DNA from: Candidatus Blautia faecavium
GTDB lineage: Bacteria > Bacillota > Clostridia > Lachnospirales > Lachnospiraceae
Assembly (NCBI GenBank): GCA_019118425.1
Contig: DWYZ01000152.1
Span: forward strand, 1-38,623
Reading direction: 5' to 3'
Length of the DNA: 38,623 bases
The notes beneath the pieces were generated by a model, which saw nothing but the letters and a program-made list of their open reading frames with translations, ran no database searches and had not been told where the DNA came from. Numbering within the stretch: the first letter of the stretch is position 1; every line of letters begins with the position of its first letter. Shown here in pieces: positions 25,055-34,987 of this stretch. Position numbers and translations under genes: made by a program.

Positions 25055-27382
25055 ATGAAAAGCTATTTAAGTCTGATCCCGATATCAGCAAAGGTACATC
25101 GCAGACAAAACCGTATGACACTTTTGTGCATTATCTTCGCTGTATTTCTTGTGACTGCAATTTTTTCGATGATGGAAATGTGGACAGATTCGGAAGTTAC
25201 ATCCATGCGCAGAAAACATGGAGACTGGCACATTGTTGTACAAAATGTTTCGGAGGATAAAGGCGGGCAGATCAGGGAAAATCCGGATATCGCATATTTT
25301 TCCTGGTATGAGGAGATCAATGCAGACGCTGATGAAGGGTATTTTATCAATGGGAAAAACGCTGTTCTTTATGGAACTGAGGAAACTTACCTTGCAGATA
25401 TCAGAAAATATCCTCTGGAAGGAAGGTATCCTGAAAGTGAAAAGGAAGCGGCACTCAGCGCTGATGCAAAAGAGCTTTTCGGTATACAGACCGGTGAACA
25501 GATCATTTTGCAGACACCTGCAGGAAATGTGGAATATACAGTTTCTGGCTTTTATGAAGATGACAGCGAATTTAATGATATTATTGGCGGATGCTGCGTA
25601 TATATGGGTCAGACCGCGTTTGACAAAATAAGGGATATGAATAATGTGGATCCTGCGCCGCAGTTTTATGTCCGATTTCAGAAGGAAAATGGATTAAAGG
25701 ATAGGATTGCCGATTTTAAACAGCAATATGACCTTACGGAGGAAAACGTAGAAGAAAATACGGCTGTATTGCTGCCGCTTGGAGCCAGCGGCAGCAGCAG
25801 TGTAAATGACCTGTATCCTCTGGCGGCCGTTTGTTTCCTTATTATACTGTTTGCAGGTATTTTTATGATCTCAAGCTGTATGAATAGTAATGTGGCGCAG
25901 CGGACTGCATTTTTCGGTATGATGCGCTGTATCGGGGCAAGTAAACAGCAGATCATACGTTTCGTGAGACTTGAGGCTCTGAACTGGTGTAAAACGGCTA
26001 TTCCTATCGGATGTCTGCTGGGAGCGGTGACTTGCTGGATCTTATGCGCGATACTGCGTTTCTTCGTAAAAGGTGAATTTGCGGATATGCCGCTTTTTAC
26101 GGTCAGTATACAGGGAATCCTCTGGGGTGTTGCCGTCGGGATCATTACCGTGTTTCTTGCGGCGCATTCTCCTGCAAAGCAGGCGGCAAAGGTTTCCCCG
26201 GTCGCGGCGGTATCAGGGAATATTGAAATGTCCCAGAAAATTCACCGAGCCGCCAATACCAGGCTGTTTAAAGTAGAAACCTCCCTTGGAGTGAAACATG
26301 CGGTGGAATCAAAAAAAAATCTGCTGCTGATGACCGGATCTTTTGCATTGATGATCGTGCTGTTTCTGGTATTTTCTGCCTGCCTTGATCTAGTGCATAA
26401 GCTTTTGCCTTCTGTGAGCGATTTTACGCCGGATATCATGATTTCAAGCCAGGATGAGGAGAATTCCATTGAACTTAACCTGCCAAAAGAGCTTTCTCAG
26501 ATTCCAGGTGTAGACAGTGCATTTGGCATAATGTATCATGCTGCCTTTCCTGTTGAAGTCAATGGCCAGTCCTCTGCCATAGATCTGTTTTCTTATGATT
26601 ATGTTATGATGGAACAATTTAAAGACTCTGTGATCAGCGGAAATCTGGAGAAGGTTATGGAAGAAGAGGGATTTGCCCTGGCTGTCTACAACCAAGATGT
26701 CCGTTTAAATGTGGGAGATAAGGTCAAGATCGGAGAAAAAGAATTAGAAATTGCCTGCGTCACATCAGAAGGAGTGGGAAGCATCAGCGGCTCGCCCATC
26801 GTGGTGTGCTCTGAGGAAACTTTTACCTATGTGACAGGAGAGAAGGACTGTGGCATGGTAGGTGTTGTACTGAACAAAGAGGTTTCAGACCAAGCAGTCA
26901 GCAGGATCAAAGATCTTGCCGGGGATAATAATTTCGTGGATAACCGTGAAGCAAACAGTGACAACTATGGCTCCTATTGGGTTTTCAGGATTGCCGCATA
27001 TGGCTTTTTGGCTATTATTTCTTTTATCACTATGCTTAATATCATGAACAGCATTTCCATGAGCGTTTCGGCAAGGCTGAGACAGTACGGCGCCATGCGG
27101 GCAGTTGGTATGAGCGTAGGCCAGGTCACCAGAATGATTGCGGCAGAGGCAGTTACTTATGCGGTCTGCGGGACGATTGCGGGATATGTTTTTGGATTAT
27201 TTTTTCATCATTTATTTTACAGAAAGATAATTATTACACATTTTGGGGGTGGATGGAGTGTTCCTTTGTTTCCTATGGCGATAATTTTAGCCTTGGTTTC
27301 TGTTTCCTGTATTCTGGCAATATATTCTCCTTCTAAACGGATGAAAAATTTGTCTGTCACAGAAACAATCAATGAACTGTAA
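25055..27382 (+). CDS. FtsX/MacB-type ABC transporter permease
   Basis: 778-aa ORF; two FtsX-like modules (MMRCIGASKQQIIRFVRLEA; RLRQYGAMRAVGMSVGQVTRMIAAEA); RBS ggaggtg. Confidence 0.88.
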   Translation: MKSYLSLIPISAKVHRRQNRMTLLCIIFAVFLVTAIFSMMEMWTDSEVTSMRRKHGDWHIVVQNVSEDKGGQIRENPDIAYFSWYEEINADADEGYFINGKNAVLYGTEETYLADIRKYPLEGRYPESEKEAALSADAKELFGIQTGEQIILQTPAGNVEYTVSGFYEDDSEFNDIIGGCCVYMGQTAFDKIRDMNNVDPAPQFYVRFQKENGLKDRIADFKQQYDLTEENVEENTAVLLPLGASGSSSVNDLYPLAAVCFLIILFAGIFMISSCMNSNVAQRTAFFGMMRCIGASKQQIIRFVRLEALNWCKTAIPIGCLLGAVTCWILCAILRFFVKGEFADMPLFTVSIQGILWGVAVGIITVFLAAHSPAKQAAKVSPVAAVSGNIEMSQKIHRAANTRLFKVETSLGVKHAVESKKNLLLMTGSFALMIVLFLVFSACLDLVHKLLPSVSDFTPDIMISSQDEENSIELNLPKELSQIPGVDSAFGIMYHAAFPVEVNGQSSAIDLFSYDYVMMEQFKDSVISGNLEKVMEEEGFALAVYNQDVRLNVGDKVKIGEKELEIACVTSEGVGSISGSPIVVCSEETFTYVTGEKDCGMVGVVLNKEVSDQAVSRIKDLAGDNNFVDNREANSDNYGSYWVFRIAAYGFLAIISFITMLNIMNSISMSVSARLRQYGAMRAVGMSVGQVTRMIAAEAVTYAVCGTIAGYVFGLFFHHLFYRKIIITHFGGGWSVPLFPMAIILALVSVSCILAIYSPSKRMKNLSVTETINEL

Positions 27383-27506
27383 GCGGGGATATATGTATTA
27401 GGAAGTAAGACTATATGCGAAGGAGTTAAAGTAAATAGTTGCGGGTCATGTCATGTGCGCGGCTGAGAGAAACTTTTTTAAAGGAAGCAGTCTGCCGCTG
27501 TATTTA

Positions 27507-27549
27507 AATTGCCGGGGCTGTCTTTGACAGTTCCGGTATTATTTTTTTG
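27507..27549 (+). terminator. Rho-independent terminator
   Basis: TTGCCGGGGCTGTC-TTT-GACAGTTCCGGTATTATTTTTTT. Confidence 0.75.
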
Positions 27550-27744
27550 TAGAGGGATGTACTGGCTTTTTTGTTGATTCCTTGCTGGATGTTTTCCAAA
27601 AATGAATGGGAATGGCAGCTATTACTTGAGCGGAGAAGAAATATAAGCTAAAATAATAGTTATATAGAACATCTTCCAAATGACATAAAAAGAATATTAT
27701 TTAAGAAGATATTTTATTATAGAAAAGGAGTGAAGCAAACAACG

Positions 27745-28890
27745 ATGAAGATAACCATTGCAATTGACTCTTTAAAAGGCAGCCTTACTTCTTTAGAGGC
27801 AGGCCGCGGGGCAGAAGAAGGAATAAAAAGAGTGTTCCCGGATGCGGAAATTAAAGTCCTACCCATAGCGGACGGAGGGGAGGGAACTGCAGAAGCATTG
27901 GTATACAGTATGAACGGCGGCTGGGAAATGGTGACAGTAAAAGATCCGCTGGGAAGAAAAATCACAGCTCGTTACGGAAGAATTGAAAAGAAAAAAATGG
28001 CTGTGATGGAAATGGCGTCTGCTGCCGGACTTACTCTTTTAAAGCCGGAGGAGAGGAATCCTCTGAAAGCAACTACTTTTGGCGTGGGACAGATGATCCG
28101 TGATGCCATACAAAAGGGCTGTCGTAATTTTTTGCTTGGAATTGGAGGAAGCGCCACAAATGACGGGGGCACAGGCATGCTGGCCGCTCTGGGATATGAA
28201 CTGCTTGACCAGGAGGGAAAACAGATACGTCCAGGGGCAGAAGGACTGGCCAAGCTGCATCGCATTGAGACAAAGCATGTGATTCCGGAACTTTCAGAAT
28301 GTACCTTCCGTATTGCCTGCGATGTAACGAATCCTTTATGCGGGAAAAATGGATGCAGCGCAGTTTTTGGCCCTCAAAAAGGGGCGGATCCGGAAATGAT
28401 CCGGCAGATGGACGGATGGCTGGAACATTTTGCCGAATTGACGGAAGAAATTTATCAAGCCATCACCAGAGACCATCCGGGCGCAGGAGCGGCTGGCGGA
28501 CTTGGGTTTGCATTTTTGGCTTACACGAAGGCAAGGCTGGAATCAGGAATACATATGGTACTGCAGGAATCCGGCGTGGAAGAGTATATACGGGAATCGG
28601 ATTTTGTGATCACCGGAGAGGGAAAGCTGGACGAGCAGACTGCCATGGGAAAAGCACCCATTGGCGTAGCAGGGCTCGCAAAATCATACCACAAACCAGT
28701 CATTGCATTTTCCGGAGCTGCAGGGGAAAATGCGAAGATCTGCAACGAGAAAGGAATTGATGCGTTTTTCCCTATCGTACGAAAGCCTGTATCTGTGGAA
28801 GAGGCCATGGATAAGGAGAATGCAAAGAAAAATATGGCGGATACTGCAGAACAGGTATTCCGCTTGATTTGTGCTTTGAGAAAACAGTAA
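27745..28890 (+). CDS. glxK: glycerate kinase
   Basis: MKITIAIDSLKGSLTSLEAG..., IGGSATNDGGTGMLAALGY, ITGEGKLDEQTAMGKAP. Confidence 0.95.
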   Translation: MKITIAIDSLKGSLTSLEAGRGAEEGIKRVFPDAEIKVLPIADGGEGTAEALVYSMNGGWEMVTVKDPLGRKITARYGRIEKKKMAVMEMASAAGLTLLKPEERNPLKATTFGVGQMIRDAIQKGCRNFLLGIGGSATNDGGTGMLAALGYELLDQEGKQIRPGAEGLAKLHRIETKHVIPELSECTFRIACDVTNPLCGKNGCSAVFGPQKGADPEMIRQMDGWLEHFAELTEEIYQAITRDHPGAGAAGGLGFAFLAYTKARLESGIHMVLQESGVEEYIRESDFVITGEGKLDEQTAMGKAPIGVAGLAKSYHKPVIAFSGAAGENAKICNEKGIDAFFPIVRKPVSVEEAMDKENAKKNMADTAEQVFRLICALRKQ

Positions 28891-29059
28891 GAGGCTCTCC
28901 ATAGTTAATAATATATATGAGTTAGTCCTTGAAAAGACAGAAGATTTGGGATAAAATATCATATATAAACAAATTTGGGCTTTGAAAGCGAAATATAAAA
29001 TAAATCAGCGAATTTGTTGCGAAAATTATCTGAAATATTCAAAAAAGTATCACGAAACT

Positions 29060-29123
29060 GCTTAGTGCGCTGCTGGTTTAGGCAAGTGTTTACTATGATT
29101 CTCAGCTTGACAGCACACTAGGC
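29060..29123 (+). promoter_or_regulatory. structured 5' leader (long-range stem) upstream of LRR protein
   Basis: GCTTAGTGCGCTG 29060-29072 pairs with CAGCACACTAGGC 29111-29123 (12/13 incl. one G-U). Confidence 0.35.
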
Positions 29124-29157
29124 AAAGGCAAGCCGGTATAAGGCAAAGGAGGAAGGT

Positions 29158-30915
29158 ATGAAAAGAAAATTTGTACTATGGCTTTGTGCCGCCGCAATGC
29201 TTTTGGGAAGTGAAGGGGCGGTGTATGCTTCGGATTTTGGTGATGTGGGAGAAGTGGTCTTTACAGATGACTTTGACAGCACAGATTTAAGAGATGCAAG
29301 GGCTGAATTTACAGACGGATCATCGTTTCTTTCAGATACGGCAGATTCCGGAGAGAATTTACAGGATCCACAAGAACCGGCGCAGGATTTGGAGGATGGC
29401 AGGATCGTAGAAAATGGTCTGGTTTATCAAAAAATCAATGAGTATTCATTAGGCCTGGTTGGCTATGAAGGAGAACCTGTGGATTGCGTGATCCCTTCTG
29501 AAGTACAGGGAATGACAGTGGTGCGCATCGGGGAAGGCGCCTTTTGGAGCTGTAATACTTTAAGAAGTGTACAAATGCCGGATACGATACGAATTATTGG
29601 AAGAAATACCTTTCGAAACTGCCGGAACCTGGAGCAGATAAGACTTTCAAATAATCTGGAAGGGATTCCCCGGGATGCGTTTGCCCTTTGTACAGGATTG
29701 CTGGAAATACGGATTCCCGGCAGTGTAAAAGGGATTTCCATAGAGGCGTTTGCTCTCTGTGCTTCTTTGAAAAAAGTGGAATTAGGGGAAGGACTGCGCA
29801 CGATCCGTGATACGTCTTTTAGTTACTGCAAGAGTTTGAAAGAAATTGTGATCCCAAGTTCCGTACAGAAGATAGAGGGTTCTGCTTTTGATGGAAGCGG
29901 TCTTGAAAAGGTTACTTTTAGGAATCGCAGCTGTGTTCTCCAGGGAAATTATATATTTCCTTCAAAAACCGTAATATACGGTTATAATGCCTCCACTGCC
30001 CAGGCATATGCAAAACAAAACGGAAATCCTTTTGTATTTATGGAACTTCCCGAATTAGAAAGGGTCAGCCTGCGAAGCATGGCAAATGTAAAAGGAGATT
30101 CCATACGGATTACGTGGAATCCAGTGGTAAATGCAGATGGTTATGAAGTTTTTCGGAAGAAAAACGGAAAGTGGGTAAAAATCGGAGAGCGTACAGCCGA
30201 TACCTGTTCTTATATAGACAGAGATACGAAGATTGGGTATGACTATGTTTATACAGTCAGAGCATATGCAAAAATGCCAGGGGGAACAGTCTATGGGAAA
30301 TATTATGAATATGTTTCTCCGCTGAAACAGGTTTTTGACGATATACCTGTGGAGATCACAGATAGCAGACGTCTTGCAGACAGCTCTCTTGGAATTAAAT
30401 GGAACACCCGGAAAAAAGCAGAGGGTTATCAGATCCTTCGCCGAGAAGCGGGCGGCTCCTGGAAATTATTGAAAACAGTAGGAAAGATCAATTCCTATCG
30501 GGATAAAACCTGTATACCAGGCACACGGTATTATTATCGTGTCAGAGCTTTTGCCCGTGGGGCGGATGGAAAATATTCCTACAGCGATGATAAGGCCGTC
30601 AGCTTGATTTCACGCCTGCGGCAGCCGTCTGTAAAAGTAATGGCTGCAGGAAGCGGACAGGTCTTTGTTTCCTGGTCAAAACAGCCTGGAGTGAGCGGCT
30701 ATCTGATCTGCCGCAGGGATAAAGGAACCGCTGGGTGGACATGTATTTATACTGCCGGCGCAAATTCTTCTTCCTATATGGACAAAACAGTAACGTCCGG
30801 CAAATCTTATTATTATACGGTCCGTCCATATAAAAAAGCAGATAAAGCAGACGAAATAGAAAAAACGATATATGGTCCGTATTTAAAGGAAGGAAAACCT
30901 GTAACCATACAATAA
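29158..30915 (+). CDS. secreted BspA-like leucine-rich repeat protein with C-terminal Fn3-like domains
   Basis: signal peptide; LRR_5-type repeats (IGEGAFWSCNTLRSVQMPDTIRIIGRNTFRNCRNLEQI); repeated GYEVFRK/GYQILRR/GYLICRR...YYYTVR Fn3-like modules. Confidence 0.85.
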   Translation: MKRKFVLWLCAAAMLLGSEGAVYASDFGDVGEVVFTDDFDSTDLRDARAEFTDGSSFLSDTADSGENLQDPQEPAQDLEDGRIVENGLVYQKINEYSLGLVGYEGEPVDCVIPSEVQGMTVVRIGEGAFWSCNTLRSVQMPDTIRIIGRNTFRNCRNLEQIRLSNNLEGIPRDAFALCTGLLEIRIPGSVKGISIEAFALCASLKKVELGEGLRTIRDTSFSYCKSLKEIVIPSSVQKIEGSAFDGSGLEKVTFRNRSCVLQGNYIFPSKTVIYGYNASTAQAYAKQNGNPFVFMELPELERVSLRSMANVKGDSIRITWNPVVNADGYEVFRKKNGKWVKIGERTADTCSYIDRDTKIGYDYVYTVRAYAKMPGGTVYGKYYEYVSPLKQVFDDIPVEITDSRRLADSSLGIKWNTRKKAEGYQILRREAGGSWKLLKTVGKINSYRDKTCIPGTRYYYRVRAFARGADGKYSYSDDKAVSLISRLRQPSVKVMAAGSGQVFVSWSKQPGVSGYLICRRDKGTAGWTCIYTAGANSSSYMDKTVTSGKSYYYTVRPYKKADKADEIEKTIYGPYLKEGKPVTIQ

Positions 30916-30954
30916 GACTATAGCAAACGTCATAATTCTTATCATTTTGCACAT

Positions 30955-30985
30955 ACTACCTCCAGGATAAAATCTTGGAGGTAGT
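30955..30985 (+). promoter_or_regulatory. hairpin sequestering the RBS of the ClpP/TepA-like gene
   Basis: ACTACCTCCA-GGATAAAATCT-TGGAGGTAGT followed by TTTT then ATG at 30989; SD GGAGG lies in the 3' arm. Confidence 0.6.
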
Positions 30986-30988
30986 TTT

Positions 30989-31705
30989 ATGTCAGAAGAA
31001 GCAAAGAAACAGGAACTGGATCAGGAAAACGAGCAGAATGAACAGATTAAGGATATGGGGCAGGTCCTCTTGGACGGAAATGAAAAGAAATATAAAGTAG
31101 AACTTTTGACCATCATCGGGGAGGTGGAGGGGCACGAATCTGCACCTGCGCACAGCAAAACTACAAAATACGAGCACGTGCTTCCAAAACTTGCCATGAT
31201 AGAGGACGATGCCTCTGTGGACGGACTTTTGATCCTTTTAAATACAGTGGGAGGAGATGTGGAGGCAGGGCTTGCCATTGCAGAAATGATTGCTTCTTTA
31301 AGTGTGCCTACGGTTTCTCTTGTGCTTGGAGGGGGACATTCTATCGGTGTCCCTATGGCAGTTTCCGCAGACTATTCTTTTGTAGTACCGAGCGCTACCA
31401 TGGTGATCCACCCGGTACGTTCCAGCGGAATGTTTATCGGCGTGGCACAAACTTACCGGAATATGGAAAAAATACAGGACCGGATCACCACCTTTATCTC
31501 AGATCACTCTAACACCACTCAGGAACGGCTGGAAGAACTGATGCTGGATACCACTCAGCTTGTAAAAGATGTGGGTACTATGCTGGAAGGCAGAGAGGCA
31601 GTGGAAGAAGGTTTGATTGACGAAGTAGGGGGAATGAAAGAAGCGCTGAAAAAGCTGTATGAATTGATCGAGGATAAGAATAACCCAGTATCCATAGGAA
31701 AGTGA
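30989..31705 (+). CDS. ClpP-family (TepA-like) serine protease
   Basis: DGLLILLNTVGGDVEAGLAIAEMIASL, LGGGHSIGVPMAVSADYSFVVPSATMVIHPVR. Confidence 0.88.
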   Translation: MSEEAKKQELDQENEQNEQIKDMGQVLLDGNEKKYKVELLTIIGEVEGHESAPAHSKTTKYEHVLPKLAMIEDDASVDGLLILLNTVGGDVEAGLAIAEMIASLSVPTVSLVLGGGHSIGVPMAVSADYSFVVPSATMVIHPVRSSGMFIGVAQTYRNMEKIQDRITTFISDHSNTTQERLEELMLDTTQLVKDVGTMLEGREAVEEGLIDEVGGMKEALKKLYELIEDKNNPVSIGK

Positions 31706-31833
31706 CAGATAAGAGCACCGCAGCGGATACAGGGTGAATGTACGGTAAAAATTCTCCTGCCTTTAGGAAAATCAGGATTGGTTTCTATGAAAAGATAAAG
31801 TTTCATGGTATACTGAGACTGAAAAATATAAAG

Positions 31834-32517
31834 ATGCAGGGGGAAAGAAAATTGAAAGAAAATAAAAGGAAATTTGCGGCAGATACTTCCCAGAGAAGTA
31901 TCAAGGATTGGGTCAAGGCTCTTCTGGTCTTGCTTTTAGGGCTTATTATTGCGCATTTAGGAGTGACTCTTTTTCTTTTATCGGAATTAGGTACGGATAC
32001 GTTTACCGTATTTATCCAGGGATTATCCAGAGTATTTGGCCTGACCGTGGGTACCGTTCATGTGATCGTTCTTTGCATACTGATGTTTTTGATGCTTATC
32101 AGCACAAAAGGATATGTAAAACCAGGTACAGTTGTATGCGCTTTTTGCGGAGGACCGATCATAGATTTTTTTACATGGCTCCTGGGAGAAGCGGTAAACG
32201 GAGCGTCCTTTATGCCGGTAAGAATAGGAAGTATGCTTTTGGGATGTGTGATCCTGTCTCTGGGTATGTCTGTAGTTATCAACAGCAATGCCGGGACGGG
32301 ACCCAACGACCTGGTTGCTATTATCCTGTCGGATAAAATAGAAAAAATGGAATTCCGCTGGGTCAGAGTAGCCTGTGACTTATTCTTTGTAGTGCTGGGC
32401 TTTTTCCTTGGGGGAACAGTCGGTGTGGGAACGGTCTGCGCTGTGTTCCTTACAGGACCGCTGGTACAGTTTTGGCTTCCTATTACCAAAAAATTTACAG
32501 AATCTGCCGGATGCTGA
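31834..32517 (+). CDS. YczE/YitT-like integral membrane protein
   Basis: multiple TM segments, LSELGTDTFTVFIQGLSRVFGLTVGTVH, INSNAGTGPNDLVAIIL; exact start uncertain (31738, 31834 or 31852). Confidence 0.7.
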   Translation: MQGERKLKENKRKFAADTSQRSIKDWVKALLVLLLGLIIAHLGVTLFLLSELGTDTFTVFIQGLSRVFGLTVGTVHVIVLCILMFLMLISTKGYVKPGTVVCAFCGGPIIDFFTWLLGEAVNGASFMPVRIGSMLLGCVILSLGMSVVINSNAGTGPNDLVAIILSDKIEKMEFRWVRVACDLFFVVLGFFLGGTVGVGTVCAVFLTGPLVQFWLPITKKFTESAGC

Positions 32518-32612
32518 TCTTTCTATAGTAATATAGGGAAAGAATTTGGTTTTTTGACGGGGGAGACGGAAAGAAAGTTAACGGATTCCTGTAAAAAAAT
32601 CTAGTTTTTTCT

Positions 32613-32640
32613 TTGATTGTCTATTCTTTTGTGCTATAAT
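32613..32640 (+). promoter_or_regulatory. promoter of second NuoEF operon (TTGATT-16-TATAAT)
   Basis: -35 32613-32618, -10 32635-32640. Confidence 0.6.
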
Positions 32641-32693
32641 GCTAAAGAATGAATATTTATGTTTAAAATCATTTATATAGGAGGGACAATCAT

Positions 32694-33206
32694 ATGAGCA
32701 ATACGTGTGGATGTCAAAACGGCGGAAATGCAGATTTCGCTGAATTGGCTCCTGTACTGGAGAAGTATGCAAAAGTGCCAGGAAGCCTGATCACCATTCT
32801 TCAGCAGACACAGGATATTTACGGTTATCTTTCTCTGGATGCCATTAACTATATCGCAGAGAGAACCGGTATCATGCCTGCAAAAATTTACGGCGTGGCT
32901 ACTTTCTATGCTCAGTTCCGCTTACAGCCTGTAGGCAAATACCTTATCATGCTTTGCAAGGGTACTGCCTGTCATGTAAACGGTTCTGACATGATAGAGG
33001 AAGCTGTCTGTGAACACCTGGGCATCAAGGACGGCGAGACAACAGAGGATGGATTGTTTACCCTGAATAATGTTGCCTGTCTTGGCTGCTGTTCTCTGGC
33101 TCCCGTAATGATGGTGAAGACTGTGGACGGCGAGGAAACATTCGGTAACCTGACGAAATCTTCCGTTCAGAAGATTCTTGATGATTACAAAGCACAGAAT
33201 GCATAG
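32694..33206 (+). CDS. NuoE-like [2Fe-2S] subunit of bifurcating complex (StnC/HydC-like)
   Basis: GVATFYAQFRLQPVGKYLIMLCKGTACHVNGS; NNVACLGCCSLAPVMMV. Confidence 0.92.
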   Translation: MSNTCGCQNGGNADFAELAPVLEKYAKVPGSLITILQQTQDIYGYLSLDAINYIAERTGIMPAKIYGVATFYAQFRLQPVGKYLIMLCKGTACHVNGSDMIEEAVCEHLGIKDGETTEDGLFTLNNVACLGCCSLAPVMMVKTVDGEETFGNLTKSSVQKILDDYKAQNA

Positions 33207-33217
33207 GAGGTAGAAGT

Positions 33218-34972
33218 ATGAAGGTTGTTGTAGGACAGGGCAGCTGCGGCATTGCCACCGGTGCAAAGAAAACCTCTAACGAATTTGAAAGAATCGTAGC
33301 GGAGAAAAATCTGTCAAACGTTGTCGTTGACAAGACCGGATGTATCGGTACCTGTTACCTGGAGCCCATCGTAGATGTCTATAATGACGAAGGCGCTCTG
33401 GAAGCAAGATATGTAAAATGTACCACAGATAAAGTGGAAGAAATTGTAGATGAACATCTTATAGGCGGAAAGCCTGTTGAAAAATATGTGATCCCTAAAG
33501 AGGACGAAGCCTTTTTGTCCCAGCAGCAGAGGATCGTGCTGCGCAACTGCGGACAGATCAATCCGGAAAAGATTGAAGAGTACATTGCGGTCGGCGGTTA
33601 TGAGGCTGCAAAAAAAGTTGTTACTTCCATGACCCCGGATGAAGTGATTGAAGAAATCAAGGTTTCTGGACTCAGAGGCCGCGGCGGCGCGGGATTCCCC
33701 ACTTGGTTTAAATGGAACGCCATTAAATCAAACAGCGGTCCTAAGAAATACATGGTCTGTAATGCGGACGAGGGCGACCCGGGCGCGTTCATGGACCGTT
33801 CCGTATTGGAAGGCGATCCCCATTCCGTTCTGGAAGGAATGATCATCGGCGGTTTCGCAGCAGGAGCTACAGAAGGCATCATCTACTGCCGTGCTGAGTA
33901 TCCGCTGGCTATTGCCAGACTGGAAATTGCTATGGAGCAGGCAAGAGAAAAAGGATTTTTAGGAAAGAATCTTTTTGGCACAGATTTTAATTTTGATATC
34001 CGCATTAAAGCGGGCGCCGGAGCATTTGTCTGCGGTGAGGAAACTGCTCTTATCGCATCCCTGGAAGGTGAGCGAGGCATGCCTCGTCTGAAACCTCCAT
34101 TCCCGGCAGCAAAGGGTTATTGGAAGCTTCCTACCAATATTAATAACGTAGAAACTTACGCAAACGTTGCTTGGATCATGTTAAACGGCGGACAGGCATT
34201 CGCTGCCAGAGGATCTGAAAAGTCAAACGGTTCCAAAGTATTTGCCCTTGCTGGAAAGATCAAGAAGGGCGGTCTTGTGGAAGTTCCTATGGGAATGACT
34301 CTGAAAGAAGTTATTTATAACATCGGCGGAGGCATTAAAAACGATAAGAAATTTAAGGCAGTTCAGATGGGCGGTCCTTCCGGCGGATGTATCCCGGCAG
34401 AACTTATCGATACCCCGGTTACATATGAAGATATTAATAAAACAGGTGCTATCGTTGGTTCCGGCGGTATGATCGTTATGGACGAAGATACCTGTATGGT
34501 AGATATGGCGCGTTTCTTCCTGGATTTCACCAAGAAGGAATCCTGCGGTAAATGTAACTACTGCCGTATCGGTACAAAGAGAATGCTTGAAATCCTGGAA
34601 AGGATCACAAAAGGAGAAGGAAAAGACGGAGACATTGAGCTTTTGGAAGAGCTGGCAGGAAAGATTAAAGACGGCGCTATGTGCGGTCTTGGCCAGACAG
34701 CTCCGAACCCTGTCCTTACCACTTTAAAATACTTCCGTAACGAGTATGAAGACCATATTTATAACCATAAATGTACAGCGAAATCCTGTAAAGCTCTTAT
34801 CCATTATGAGATCACTGACAACTGTAAAGGATGCGGCGCATGTGCAAGGAAATGTCCGGTGGGAGCGATCAGCGGTGAGAAGAAACAGATCCATAAGATC
34901 GATCCGGCTGTATGTATCAAGTGCGGCAAGTGTGAAGAGTCCTGTAAGTTTGACGCAGTAAAGAGAGTGTAA
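33218..34972 (+). CDS. NuoF-like FMN/NAD(H) subunit of bifurcating complex (StnB/HydB-like)
   Basis: GLRGRGGAGFPTWFKWNAIK, CNADEGDPGAFMDRSVLEGDPH, ESCGKCNYCRIGTKRM, C-term 2x[4Fe-4S]. Confidence 0.94.
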   Translation: MKVVVGQGSCGIATGAKKTSNEFERIVAEKNLSNVVVDKTGCIGTCYLEPIVDVYNDEGALEARYVKCTTDKVEEIVDEHLIGGKPVEKYVIPKEDEAFLSQQQRIVLRNCGQINPEKIEEYIAVGGYEAAKKVVTSMTPDEVIEEIKVSGLRGRGGAGFPTWFKWNAIKSNSGPKKYMVCNADEGDPGAFMDRSVLEGDPHSVLEGMIIGGFAAGATEGIIYCRAEYPLAIARLEIAMEQAREKGFLGKNLFGTDFNFDIRIKAGAGAFVCGEETALIASLEGERGMPRLKPPFPAAKGYWKLPTNINNVETYANVAWIMLNGGQAFAARGSEKSNGSKVFALAGKIKKGGLVEVPMGMTLKEVIYNIGGGIKNDKKFKAVQMGGPSGGCIPAELIDTPVTYEDINKTGAIVGSGGMIVMDEDTCMVDMARFFLDFTKKESCGKCNYCRIGTKRMLEILERITKGEGKDGDIELLEELAGKIKDGAMCGLGQTAPNPVLTTLKYFRNEYEDHIYNHKCTAKSCKALIHYEITDNCKGCGACARKCPVGAISGEKKQIHKIDPAVCIKCGKCEESCKFDAVKRV

Positions 34973-34987
34973 TAGGAGGTGCAGACT

